7,008 bases of DNA from Desulfobacterales bacterium (lineage in GTDB: Bacteria; Desulfobacterota; Desulfobacteria; Desulfobacterales; C00003060). Under the pieces are notes generated by a model that was not told the DNA's origin, did no database searches, and saw nothing but the letters and a program-made list of their open reading frames with translations. Positions 1-6,633 of this stretch are shown piece by piece (position 1 is the first letter of the stretch; every line of letters starts with the position of its first letter). The position numbers were made by a program, and so were the translations under genes. The stretch spans positions 381,209-388,216 of the forward strand of contig CP070769.1 of assembly GCA_020347085.1 (NCBI GenBank), in the 5' to 3' direction.

Positions 1-310
1 ACCTTATGCCATATAATGCCGACTGCTCACCCCCCCTCTCATGCAATCGAGACGCTGATCAATGTGTTGATTAATAGCCTATGCTGATAACTGGAAAGGT
101 AAATGGGGTGAAGGCTGTATTTTGAAGGGAAAAAGGCTGTATTTTGAAGGAAGGCCTTATGTAGTTGCCTTAAAGTGTCATCTTTCCATGGACTTGCACT
201 TGCTCATAACGGACGAGCAGCCGCTTTCAGCGAGACATAGTCGCTCACTGCAGATATGGGTGCTGTTTCTGTTATCACTCTGAAGTTTTCAAAACAGCCT
301 ACACTTTTTT
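1..310. other. Gene-poor left edge, 310 bp
   Basis: No convincing gene is visible here. One open frame enters from the left edge on the plus strand and stops at TGA 85-87 (about 28 codons). It could be the tail of a gene outside the window, but nothing in its residues supports that. The stretch contains an 18-bp tandem repeat (listed separately). It also contains small inverted repeats: ATCAA/TTGAT at 58-71, TGCTC/GAGCA at 201-219 and GCTGTTT/AAACAGC at 262-298. A run of six T follows at 305-310. The last repeat lies just downstream of the minus-strand gene at 311-1465, but the T-run is on the wrong side for a terminator of that gene. Confidence 0.5.
111..150. repeat. Tandem direct repeat, 18 bp x 2
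   Basis: The 18-mer AAGGCTGTATTTTGAAGG occurs at 111-128 and again, without mismatch, at 133-150, separated by 4 bp (period 22). It lies in non-coding DNA about 160 bp past the end of the FlgT-like gene. A simple tandem duplication is the plainest explanation. A pair of binding sites about two helical turns apart is possible but unsupported. Confidence 0.8.
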
Positions 311-1465
311 CTATTCTGGCTTGGTGACAAATTTCAATTTTAAGCGGTTTTGAGATGCTTCCAGAAGATCAATGTGAAATGACTCAAACTCTTTCAGGGC
401 TAGCTCATCAGCCAGATCTTGGGCTGTTCCACGATAGGTCACCTCCAAATTGGCCTTGTCCGCCTGAAATCCTCGCTGATATACCTTGCTAACCCCCCGC
501 ACCTGCTCTTTGAGCAGGCCCTTGAACCTTACAAAATCTGGGTATCGCGTTATGTCGACGATGTCTAGTGTGATGATCGCCGCCGGTTTGGCCCACCTCT
601 CGATGATGTTCGCCACCAGCGTCTTTGCGAGTTTTTCTGAGGCCTTTCTCAAGGCCGCAGTTGCCCCGCTCACGGGGTCAATATGGACTGCAGCTGCATT
701 GGCGTTGGCAGATGTCAAAACATGGCCATTGTCGACTTGAACAGCTATGACAGATATCTCTGCGCGACAGGAACGAAGATCGAACTGTTCAATACGTCCT
801 GCATCCTTGGCCATGGCTTGACCGAAAACAACTACTTCCGCATCATAATCCCGCCCCAATGCCACAGCTTCTGAATCTGATGGATTCACGGAAACCTGAT
901 GGGAGGGCCTTTTCAGGGAGTGGTCCACCACCAAAAAGTGATTGTCAATGAAGTGCTGTTGCAGCGTAGCTTCCACCACGTGCTGTCCCATCCGTGCGGT
1001 ACCTTCCCACCATGCCCATGATCTGGTCTGTCCAATATCTTGTTGGGCAATCATGAATAATACGCGGGGACGCTCAACTGCCTCAATCACACGGTCCAAA
1101 TCATCTCGAAGAGGGCCCATCCTTACCCGGGCCTGGATAGCCACCCTCAGCGATTCCGCTTCTTTCCGTTCATCGAGAACCTGATAATCCTCAACGTACC
1201 CCGTGGACCGGGAATAGATCTCATCCCTGATGAGCGTGTAATTCTCGCTAAGAGTTTCGGAATCAATCAAGACCCCGACAGCGATCTCCACAGCGTTTCT
1301 CTGGGCATCTTTGATGGCCCTATCACGCGCCAAGCCCATATCCCCCGCAAGAATGGCCGCAACACCTTCCGCTGTCACAGTTCGAACTTCATCACCCTCT
1401 GCCCAAGTGGCCGGGACGGTTACCATGAGAATCAAAAAGAAGAAGCACGCGAAATTCTTTTTCAT
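311..1465 (-). CDS. Exported FlgT-like N-terminal domain protein
   Basis: This 384-residue protein starts with a classical signal peptide: MKK, a hydrophobic core FFFLILMVTVPA, then a likely signal peptidase I site after TWA (about residue 22). There is no lipobox cysteine, so it is probably periplasmic and soluble. Residues about 28-115 resemble the N-terminal domain of flagellar assembly protein T (GVAAI..GD...ARDRAIKDAQRNAVE), a fold also seen in LPP20-type envelope proteins. The middle (about 130-290) contains PRVLFMIAQQD, a later YDAEVVVFGQA stretch and an alanine-rich helix, recalling the CsgG/LpoB-like middle part of such proteins. The C-terminal 90 residues look like a small alpha/beta domain. 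The ATG at 1465 is preceded by AAAGGGGG (1470-1477) at 4-bp spacing from the last G, a usable but short-spaced ribosome binding site. No flagellar genes lie nearby, so a flagellar role is not established; a general envelope role is equally possible. The gene is transcribed divergently from kor. Confidence 0.85.
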   Translation of the reverse strand: MKKNFACFFFLILMVTVPATWAEGDEVRTVTAEGVAAILAGDMGLARDRAIKDAQRNAVEIAVGVLIDSETLSENYTLIRDEIYSRSTGYVEDYQVLDERKEAESLRVAIQARVRMGPLRDDLDRVIEAVERPRVLFMIAQQDIGQTRSWAWWEGTARMGQHVVEATLQQHFIDNHFLVVDHSLKRPSHQVSVNPSDSEAVALGRDYDAEVVVFGQAMAKDAGRIEQFDLRSCRAEISVIAVQVDNGHVLTSANANAAAVHIDPVSGATAALRKASEKLAKTLVANIIERWAKPAAIITLDIVDITRYPDFVRFKGLLKEQVRGVSKVYQRGFQADKANLEVTYRGTAQDLADELALKEFESFHIDLLEASQNRLKLKFVTKPE

Positions 1466-1691
1466 AGGACCCCCTTTGTCTTACATTATGCCCGAGTATT
1501 CCAGTTCCCGGACCTAAGCTAAAATGATGACGAAATGCCTTGTTTTTTCAAGAGCGTATAGGGTAAGCGGGTTCGTTTGTCAAGCAGGCAAGCCTTGTGG
1601 AACATATGTTGATAAAGGACTGCCCCTACGTCTCTTGGAGCGTTATAATTTTGTGGATGTCGCTTTATCCCCGCAGAACGCAGTTGTATTT

Positions 1692-1709
1692 GGCACACCA
1701 TGGCGTGCC
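1692..1709. promoter_or_regulatory. Imperfect 18-bp palindrome, possible operator
   Basis: GGCACACCATGGCGTGCC is self-complementary except for one A/C mispair, repeated symmetrically, and is centred on CCATGG. It lies in the middle of the divergent region, about 166 bp upstream of korD and 227 bp upstream of the FlgT-like gene. A run of six A follows on the plus strand (1712-1717), not a T-run, so it is not a plus-strand terminator. A dimeric regulator site is a reasonable guess; no family can be named. Confidence 0.3.
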
Positions 1710-1818
1710 TGAAAAAAGTAAACCGTGCCCGAAACAAGAATTCTACGGTTATGAACGTCGATAATGTTGTAAAGTTGAACACCTTTGGATATGGTATATG
1801 CATTGGAAATATGAAATT

Positions 1819-1869
1819 ATGAAAACGTATTCTCTGAAAAAACCCTCAAAAGCGATCCTGTCGAGATAA
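1819..1869 (+). CDS. Possible 16-codon leader ORF before korD
   Basis: ATG at 1819 opens a 16-codon frame (MKTYSLKKPSKAILSR) that ends with TAA at 1867-1869, five bases before the GTG start of korD. A weak GGAA lies at 1805-1808, ten bases upstream of the ATG. The frame spans the place where the korD ribosome binding site should be, so translational coupling is conceivable. So short a frame can easily occur by chance, and confidence is low. Confidence 0.2.
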   Translation: MKTYSLKKPSKAILSR

Positions 1870-1874
1870 CGGCC

Positions 1875-2189
1875 GTGCCCCCCAAAAAGAAGACCCAGCA
1901 AACCGCCAAGCAAGATAGAATTGCCAATAAACCGCGGGCATCCAAGCACAAGCAATCCGGGAAGATTAAGGAGCTGTTTAATCAAGTGGTCTTTCGGGAT
2001 TGGTGTAAAGCATGCGGTATCTGTAGCGCTTTTTGCCCTAAAAAGGTCATCGGCCACGACGATCGTGGAGGTCCGGTCATTAAGCGGCCAGATGATTGTA
2101 TAGGGTGCAGGTTCTGTGAGTTGCACTGTCCGGACGTCGCCATTACCATTATTGTGCGGGATGTGGAATCCGAGAGGGACCGAGCGTGA
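1875..2189 (+). CDS. korD: 2-oxoacid:ferredoxin oxidoreductase, ferredoxin (delta) subunit
   Basis: This 104-residue 2x[4Fe-4S] ferredoxin-type subunit carries electrons from the thiamine-diphosphate site of the KorABCD complex to soluble ferredoxin. Two complete CX2CX2CX3CP motifs are visible: Cys44/47/50/54 (CKACGICSAFCP) and Cys75/78/81/85 (CIGCRFCELHCP). The first ~32 residues are rich in Lys, Arg, Gln and Ala and are probably a disordered basic extension. The start is GTG. No Shine-Dalgarno sequence stronger than GAG (1863-1865) precedes it, and there is no internal Met in frame before the first cluster. The frame is open upstream to a TGA at 1812-1814 but offers no ATG/GTG/TTG there, so GTG 1875 is the best start. 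It overlaps korA by 4 bp (GTGA). Cytoplasmic. The assignment to 2-oxoglutarate rather than another 2-oxoacid rests on the partner subunits. Confidence 0.9.
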   Translation: MPPKKKTQQTAKQDRIANKPRASKHKQSGKIKELFNQVVFRDWCKACGICSAFCPKKVIGHDDRGGPVIKRPDDCIGCRFCELHCPDVAITIIVRDVESERDRA

Positions 2190-3328
2190 GAACACCTTCT
2201 TCGAAAAATAGGCGTCTCTTACAGGGAAACGAAGCTATTGTAGAAGGCGCCTTGACCGCAGGCTGTCGGTTCTTTGCAGGGTATCCGATCACACCTGCCT
2301 CAGAGATCAGCGAAATGCTGTCGGTTCGATTACCTCAGGTAAACGGTACCTTCATCCAAATGGAGGACGAAATTGCCAGTATGGGAGCGGTTATTGGCGC
2401 TTCACTGGCTGGGATTAAGAGTATGACGGCCACGAGTGGACCTGGATTCTCACTTCTGCAAGAAAATCTGGGATTCGCTTGTATTGCTGAAGTCCCTTGC
2501 GTTGTGGTAGATGTCATGCGCGGTGGACCAAGCACAGGCCTCCCCACAAACCCTTCACAGGGTGACGTGATGCAGGCTAGGTGGGGAACCCATGGTGATC
2601 ACCCCATAATCGTTTTGGCCGTATCAACCGTCCTTGACTGTTTTGACATAACGGTTCAAGCCTTCAATCTTTCAGAGGCATATCGTGTCCCAGTCATAAT
2701 CCTGTCAGATGAAATGGTCGCGCACACCCGAGAAACCGTGGCTTTGCCGCCTGTTGATCGGGTTGAAATCATTGATCGGGTTTCTCCGAGCATGCCATCT
2801 GAATGGTACGTTCCGTACGAAGGTAATAGTAGAGGCGTCCCTACCATGGCAGCTTTTGGAGAAGGATACCGCCACCACGTGACAGGGCTTGTCCATGATG
2901 TGCGCGGTTTTCCCACACAGCGTGCGGATGAGATCCAGGCATTTATAAGCCGTTTATTCCAAAAGATCACCCAGGGCTTTTATGAAATTCAGATCACGAA
3001 ATCTTTTATGATGGACGATGCCGAGGTCGCGGTTATTGCTTACGGTTCAGTAGCCCGGTCCGCCCGTCGAGCAATGAGTGACGCCAGAGAACAGGGCATC
3101 AAGGCTGGGCTGTTGCAGCTGATAACCCTCTTCCCATTTCCCAGGCGGTCCGTGGAAAGCGTGTTAAGGCAATGCCGCGCCGTGTTGGTCCCTGAGATGA
3201 ACATGGGACAAATCAGTCGGGAAGTCAAACGGGTAAATCACTTTGCCTGCCAAGTGGAAAAGTATAACCGCATCGACGGCGAGCTTATCAGACCCGACGA
3301 AATCAGCGGAAAACTTGCAAAGCTATAG
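2186..3328 (+). CDS. korA: 2-oxoglutarate:ferredoxin oxidoreductase, alpha subunit
   Basis: This is the 380-residue alpha subunit of the 2-oxoacid:ferredoxin oxidoreductase, which with KorB builds the catalytic core. Family motifs occur in order: LLQGNEAIVEGAL (11-23), GYPITPASEI (32-41), the MEDEIASMGAVIGASLAG block (59-76) containing the conserved Glu, TATSGPGFSLLQE (81-93), and RGGPSTGLPT (112-121). The C-terminal half contains the transketolase C-like region (AVIAYGSVARSARRA, then LLQLITLFPFP). Length is normal for stand-alone KorA. The GTG start overlaps the korD stop by 4 bp, and GAGAGGGA (2172-2179) lies six bases upstream, which supports this start. Substrate choice within the family (2-oxoglutarate versus branched-chain 2-oxoacids) cannot be proven by eye. 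2-oxoglutarate is favoured by overall motif agreement and by the four-subunit gene set. Confidence 0.92.
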   Translation: MRTPSSKNRRLLQGNEAIVEGALTAGCRFFAGYPITPASEISEMLSVRLPQVNGTFIQMEDEIASMGAVIGASLAGIKSMTATSGPGFSLLQENLGFACIAEVPCVVVDVMRGGPSTGLPTNPSQGDVMQARWGTHGDHPIIVLAVSTVLDCFDITVQAFNLSEAYRVPVIILSDEMVAHTRETVALPPVDRVEIIDRVSPSMPSEWYVPYEGNSRGVPTMAAFGEGYRHHVTGLVHDVRGFPTQRADEIQAFISRLFQKITQGFYEIQITKSFMMDDAEVAVIAYGSVARSARRAMSDAREQGIKAGLLQLITLFPFPRRSVESVLRQCRAVLVPEMNMGQISREVKRVNHFACQVEKYNRIDGELIRPDEISGKLAKL

Positions 3329-3355
3329 TGCCTGTTCTCCGCGTGCCTGCAACGT

Positions 3356-3361
3356 GAAGGA
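3356..3361 (+). promoter_or_regulatory. Ribosome binding site of korB
   Basis: GAAGGA lies 7 bases before the ATG at 3369, in the 40-bp gap between korA and korB. It is the clearest Shine-Dalgarno sequence in the operon and fixes the korB start. The other internal junctions are 4-bp overlaps that probably rely on translational coupling. Confidence 0.7.
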
Positions 3362-3368
3362 ATGACAG

Positions 3369-4208
3369 ATGACGAAAGAAGTCACGAAGCTGATTCATAA
3401 GTACTTGCGTCACGACAAGAAATTCCCTCATGTTTGGTGTCCCGGGTGCGGTAACGGCATTGTTCTGGGCGCACTCATTCGCGCTATTGATCGCTTAGGC
3501 CTGGAAAAAGACGAGATCGTCCTAGCATCCGGAATCGGCTGTTCAGGCCGCATGCCAGTGTATGTCGACTTCAACACCTTGCATACCACCCACGGGCGCG
3601 CCTTGACCTTTGCCACCGGTATCAAATTGGCAAAACCGTCCCTGACCGTCATCACACTCATGGGTGATGGGGACGCCACGGCCATTGGCGGCAATCATTT
3701 CATTCACGCTGCCAGGCGGAATTTAGACCTCACTGCTATCATTATCAACAATCAGATCTATGGCATGACAGGAGGCCAGCATTCACCCACGACGCCCTAT
3801 GGTTGTTATGCTACAACCGCCACTTACGGCCATATCGAACATGCCTTTTCTATTGCGGAGTTGGCAGTTACGGCAGGTGCTGCTTTTGTAGCCCGAGGCA
3901 CTGTGTACCATGCCCGGCTCTTAGATGAGTTAATTGAAGCGGGGATACGAAAACCTGGTTTTAGTGTCGTGGAGGCCATGTCTAACTGCCACGTACAATT
4001 TGGACGGCGAAATCAAATTGAAGATCCTGTGACCATGATGAAGTGGTTGAGAGATCATGCAGTGGCCACAGAAAAAGCCCGAAAGATGAAGCCCGATGCC
4101 CTTGAGGATAAGTTTACCATAGGTGTCTTGGCTGACTTGGAGAAGCCAATCTATACGGATGAATATCAAAAGGTTCGTGACAGAGCCAAAAGCCTTGCTA
4201 GACAATGA
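3369..4208 (+). CDS. korB: 2-oxoglutarate:ferredoxin oxidoreductase, beta (TPP) subunit
   Basis: This 279-residue subunit binds thiamine diphosphate and should perform the oxidative decarboxylation of 2-oxoglutarate to succinyl-CoA, or the reverse carboxylation. Visible motifs: WCPGCGNG (23-30) and GIGCSGR (55-61), whose Cys24, Cys27 and Cys58 are cluster-ligand candidates. Next come HTTHGRALTFATGIKLA (72-88), the TPP/Mg motif GDGDATAIGGNHFIHAARRN (99-118) ending at NNQIYG (127-132), and MTGGQHSPTT. In this family a fourth cluster-ligand cysteine is usual further along; Cys in MSNCHVQFGR is the obvious candidate. The HGRA...ATGIKLA and GGQ-SPTT signatures fit KGOR-type beta subunits. Its last bases overlap the korC start by 4 bp (ATGA). 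Cytoplasmic. Confidence 0.93.
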   Translation: MTKEVTKLIHKYLRHDKKFPHVWCPGCGNGIVLGALIRAIDRLGLEKDEIVLASGIGCSGRMPVYVDFNTLHTTHGRALTFATGIKLAKPSLTVITLMGDGDATAIGGNHFIHAARRNLDLTAIIINNQIYGMTGGQHSPTTPYGCYATTATYGHIEHAFSIAELAVTAGAAFVARGTVYHARLLDELIEAGIRKPGFSVVEAMSNCHVQFGRRNQIEDPVTMMKWLRDHAVATEKARKMKPDALEDKFTIGVLADLEKPIYTDEYQKVRDRAKSLARQ

Positions 4209-4801
4209 AACCAATGACGAAAGACCGATACGAGATTCGATTTGCTGGGTCAGGCGGGCAGGGCATCATTATGGCTGCCATAGTCTTGGCTGAGGCAGCA
4301 GGAGTCTACGATGGAAACTACGTTTGTCAGACCCAAAGCTATGGCCCTGAAGCCAGAGGTGGAAACAGCAGAGCCGAAGTCGTCATCAGCAAAGAAGCCA
4401 TTGATTATCCCAGAGCCGTACAACCGGATTTGCTTCTGGCCATGAATCAGGCCGCTTATGACACCAATTTTCCGGATCTCAAGTCTGAAGGACTGCTCGT
4501 CGTTGATGCTTCACTCGTCGATCAGGTGCCCACAGGCCGTATCGTTGCTATTTCATTCACAAAGATCGCTCGAAAGGACGTGGGTAAGGAGTTTGCAGCC
4601 AATATGGTTGCCTTGGGTGCTGTTGCTTACCTCACACAGGTTGTCTCATTAAAGGGCTTGGAAAAGACGTTGACTGCAAGGGTGCCCGAAAAAACAGAAA
4701 AAATGAACCGTAAAGCGCTTCATGCTGGCGTTAAAGCAGCCCGAAAGGTCGACCTGAGTGCTTTGCCTCATTTTGTCAACCCAGAAGACGAAGAAGTATG
4801 A
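4205..4801 (+). CDS. korC: 2-oxoglutarate:ferredoxin oxidoreductase, gamma subunit
   Basis: This 198-residue gamma subunit completes the KorABCD complex. Motifs typical of the family are present: FAGSGGQGIIMAA (13-25), the glycine loop, and TQSYGPEARGG (43-53), followed by AEVVIS and PDLLLAMNQAAYD. Length is normal. The ATG at 4205 overlaps the korB stop; a second in-frame ATG at 4214 is an alternative start. Neither has a good ribosome binding site, so coupling to korB translation is likely. It is the last gene of the operon; after its TGA only 106 bp separate it from the end of the convergent diguanylate cyclase gene. Confidence 0.92.
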   Translation: MKPMTKDRYEIRFAGSGGQGIIMAAIVLAEAAGVYDGNYVCQTQSYGPEARGGNSRAEVVISKEAIDYPRAVQPDLLLAMNQAAYDTNFPDLKSEGLLVVDASLVDQVPTGRIVAISFTKIARKDVGKEFAANMVALGAVAYLTQVVSLKGLEKTLTARVPEKTEKMNRKALHAGVKAARKVDLSALPHFVNPEDEEV

Positions 4802-4808
4802 GCGGTTA

Positions 4809-4850
4809 AGTGAAGTCTCTCCGGCCTAAAGGGCGGGGGTTCTGCCTTGC
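4809..4850. repeat. GC-rich hairpin repeat, copy A
   Basis: This 42-bp segment matches copy B (6777-6818) in the same orientation at 37 of 42 positions. Weaker similarity continues to the right (CTGC and CGG blocks). The core CCGGCC-TAAA-GGGCGG (4821-4836) folds as a hairpin with one G/G mismatch; a second stem, CTGCC/GGCAG, follows at 4842-4855. Read on the minus strand, the pattern of a GGCAGAACCC lead, a GC-rich hairpin and then GAGACTTCA resembles right ends of IS200/IS605-type elements that carry TnpB. It fills the convergent gap and may help end transcription of both kor and the cyclase gene, but neither strand has a clear T-run. Confidence 0.65.
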
Positions 4851-4907
4851 GGCAGCACTGCGTGTCCGGGGAGCGAGCCGGTCATTGACCTGAGTGTGCG
4901 AAACTCC

Positions 4908-6533
4908 CTACTCAAATACAACCCGGTTTTTTCCCTCTCGCTTGGCCTTGTAAAGTCTCTCATCGGCCTTAACAAGCAAATCATCCGGCAAAACCCCGTC
5001 TTCTTGAAAATTGGATACACCAAAACTGACGGTCACACGGATCTTTTCGCCTTCAGCGACTTCGATCTCATGTTCTTCAATGTCCCGGCGCAGTCTGTTA
5101 CAGACCAGAACGGCTGTGTGTTTATCGACTTCCGGCAAAATGATGAGAAACTCCTCCCCACCATACCGCCCCAGTGTGTCGTACTCCCGTGTACCGCTGA
5201 TCATTCCCCGGACAATCTCCTTCAAAACGATATCCCCTGACAGATGCCCGTAAGTGTCGTTGATCTTCTTAAAGTCGTCCACGTCGGTTATAGAGACAGC
5301 AAACCCTCTGTTTGTGCGCCTACTTCTCTCCGCCTCTTTCGCCAAGAACTCGTTCATGTATCTTCTGTTGTAGATGCTGGTTAGAGGATCAGTAGTCGCC
5401 AGCGTGACCTCTTGGGTAATATCTCTCAGGAATAGCTGCATCCTTCCCTTTTCTGTGGCTCTGTCCACGGGCAGGTAGAACCCTGAAAATTCATAAATAC
5501 ACTTATCCTTCTTAAATCTTATATCTTCAATTTTGTTTTGCTCGATCAAGGTACGGCAAATGTCATGCCACCTTTGTGATGGAACCAACTGAGTAACGGG
5601 CTTATCAATGATTTCTTTCCCGAACCTGCTCAACACTTTTTCATTTGCCCATACCACCAACTGGTCTTCTCCTGTATCAATCACCTCAAACAGCATCTCT
5701 GGCAACAAGTTTAAAACCTCCTTAGTGTACCTCAGCTTTCGTTCCAGGAATTCATTGTAGTCTCCCTCAAAGTTCCGGACAAGATCTCTGTTGGTCATGA
5801 TGCCCACAGCCAAACCATCCCCGTCCTCCACAACAACCCGTCTAATGTTTTTCATGTTCATCGTCTTGACCACGTCGATGAGTGTTGTCTCCAGGTTCAC
5901 AAGGGTGACAGGAGAAGACATGTACTTGCCCACAGGTTCTTTAAGCGACACATTATCCTTTGCCAACCTCAGGACATCTTTTTCAGTAATGATCCCAACG
6001 GCCACCTTATTTCCCAGGATGGGGATTGCGCTAATGTTGTGATCGACCATCTTCTTAAGCACTTCCCTGATTGCATCTTCCCGGGCTACGCTGACCAAAT
6101 CTTTCAGCTGGTCGAAAACGTGTTTTACCTTAAGCGATGAACGGTAAAAATCCTCCTCAAGATAGTTCAACAACTCTTGCTGAGTGACGACACCAAGGAA
6201 ATTATCGGACTGGTCGACTACCAACAATCTTCTAACGTTGTTTTCAACCATCAAGCTCATAGCATAACCAATAGTTCTCTTTCCACGAGCCATGACTAAC
6301 GGCTTTCTTGCAAAACGCTCACACTCCTCACTCAAATCGACCCTGGTGTATAACAGGTTGACGACGTCTCTCTCTGTCAAGATTCCCACTGGCCTGTTCT
6401 GTTTCAACACGACAACAACACCTTGTCCGTTCTTGTACATTAACTGGACCAGGTGTCTCAGTGTAGAATGGCCTTCCACCCACATATTTTCTTTTTCTGC
6501 AATGGCATGCAAAAGAACGTTTCCCGTACCCAT
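4908..6533 (-). CDS. CBS(x4)-PAS-GGDEF diguanylate cyclase
   Basis: This 541-residue cytoplasmic signalling protein has no signal peptide or membrane segment. Residues about 8-256 form four CBS motifs (endings VGILTERDVVNLL 49-61, LGVVTQQELLNYL 113-125, VGIITEKDVLRLA 179-191, VGIMTNRDLVRNF 243-255), i.e. two Bateman modules that commonly bind adenine nucleotides. Residues about 272-376 look like a PAS domain (LLPEMLFEVID...VVWANEKVL...FLRDITQEVT). The GGDEF domain begins at TDPLTSIYNRR (381-391), with ITDVDDFKKINDTYGH (415-430) and active-site GGEEF (458-462). The inhibitory I-site RxxD is present as R449-D452, exactly five residues before GGEEF. It should therefore make cyclic-di-GMP with product feedback. 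No EAL or HD-GYP domain is present. The ATG at 6533 has a GGGGGG tract (complement of 6541-6546) seven bases upstream. It is convergent with the kor operon, so it is not co-transcribed with it. Confidence 0.92.
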   Translation of the reverse strand: MGTGNVLLHAIAEKENMWVEGHSTLRHLVQLMYKNGQGVVVVLKQNRPVGILTERDVVNLLYTRVDLSEECERFARKPLVMARGKRTIGYAMSLMVENNVRRLLVVDQSDNFLGVVTQQELLNYLEEDFYRSSLKVKHVFDQLKDLVSVAREDAIREVLKKMVDHNISAIPILGNKVAVGIITEKDVLRLAKDNVSLKEPVGKYMSSPVTLVNLETTLIDVVKTMNMKNIRRVVVEDGDGLAVGIMTNRDLVRNFEGDYNEFLERKLRYTKEVLNLLPEMLFEVIDTGEDQLVVWANEKVLSRFGKEIIDKPVTQLVPSQRWHDICRTLIEQNKIEDIRFKKDKCIYEFSGFYLPVDRATEKGRMQLFLRDITQEVTLATTDPLTSIYNRRYMNEFLAKEAERSRRTNRGFAVSITDVDDFKKINDTYGHLSGDIVLKEIVRGMISGTREYDTLGRYGGEEFLIILPEVDKHTAVLVCNRLRRDIEEHEIEVAEGEKIRVTVSFGVSNFQEDGVLPDDLLVKADERLYKAKREGKNRVVFE

Positions 6534-6564
6534 CTCATATCCCCCCTATGATTCGATTCTTAAT

Positions 6565-6597
6565 CCGCCCATAAAGACTCAACATGCAGTGGGGCGG
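6565..6597 (-). other. Inverted repeat in the cyclase 5' leader
   Basis: CCGCCC (6565-6570) and GGGCGG (6592-6597) are complementary and enclose a 21-base loop, 32-64 bp upstream of the cyclase start codon. It could be a leader hairpin or a regulator site. The loop contains TTGAGT on the minus strand, a weak -35-like hexamer with no convincing -10. No known riboswitch consensus is recognisable around it. Confidence 0.3.
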
Positions 6598-6633
6598 TTT
6601 GACCCATATCCCTTCAGGCTGCTGACCAACGAG

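Larger units (their letters stand above)
1466..1874. promoter_or_regulatory. Divergent intergenic region upstream of kor operon
   Basis: This 409-bp non-coding region separates the divergently transcribed FlgT-like gene and korD, so promoters for both should lie here. No strong consensus promoter is visible. Candidates on the plus strand are a perfect -10 TATAAT at 1644-1649 without a matching -35, GATAAT at 1760-1765, and TTGAAC at 1775-1780 followed by TATATG at 1795-1800 (14-bp spacer, too short for sigma-70). For the minus-strand gene the best -10 is CATAAT (complement of 1485-1490), again without a good -35. Short open frames on both strands lack coding character and were not called. An imperfect 18-bp palindrome at 1692-1709 and a 16-codon mini-ORF at 1819-1869 are listed separately. 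Confidence 0.5.

Noticed and set aside
262..310. Inverted repeat GCTGTTT/AAACAGC followed by TTTTTT as a terminator
   Set aside because: The T-run lies on the plus strand, six bases past the stem, while the adjacent gene ends on the minus strand; the loop is 23 bases and the stem only 7 bp.
1568..1580. GGGTTCG resembling a tRNA T-loop
   Set aside because: No matching acceptor, D or anticodon stems are found around it.
1785..1802. Sigma-54-like TTGG...TGCA upstream of korD
   Set aside because: GG and GC are separated by 11 bases where sigma-54 promoters require 10, and the inner positions do not match.
1519..1803. 94-residue minus-strand frame in the divergent region
   Set aside because: No ribosome binding site, no domain and no coding-like composition; it fills a region that should hold promoters.
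1749..2195. 148-residue minus-strand open frame
   Set aside because: It is antisense to korD, whose two cysteine motifs are unmistakable, and it has no recognisable domain.
4818..4830. CTCCGGCCTAAA resembles part of the GEMM cyclic-di-GMP riboswitch
   Set aside because: The rest of the motif is absent, the position is 3' of genes, and the sequence is explained by the repeat shared with 6777-6818.
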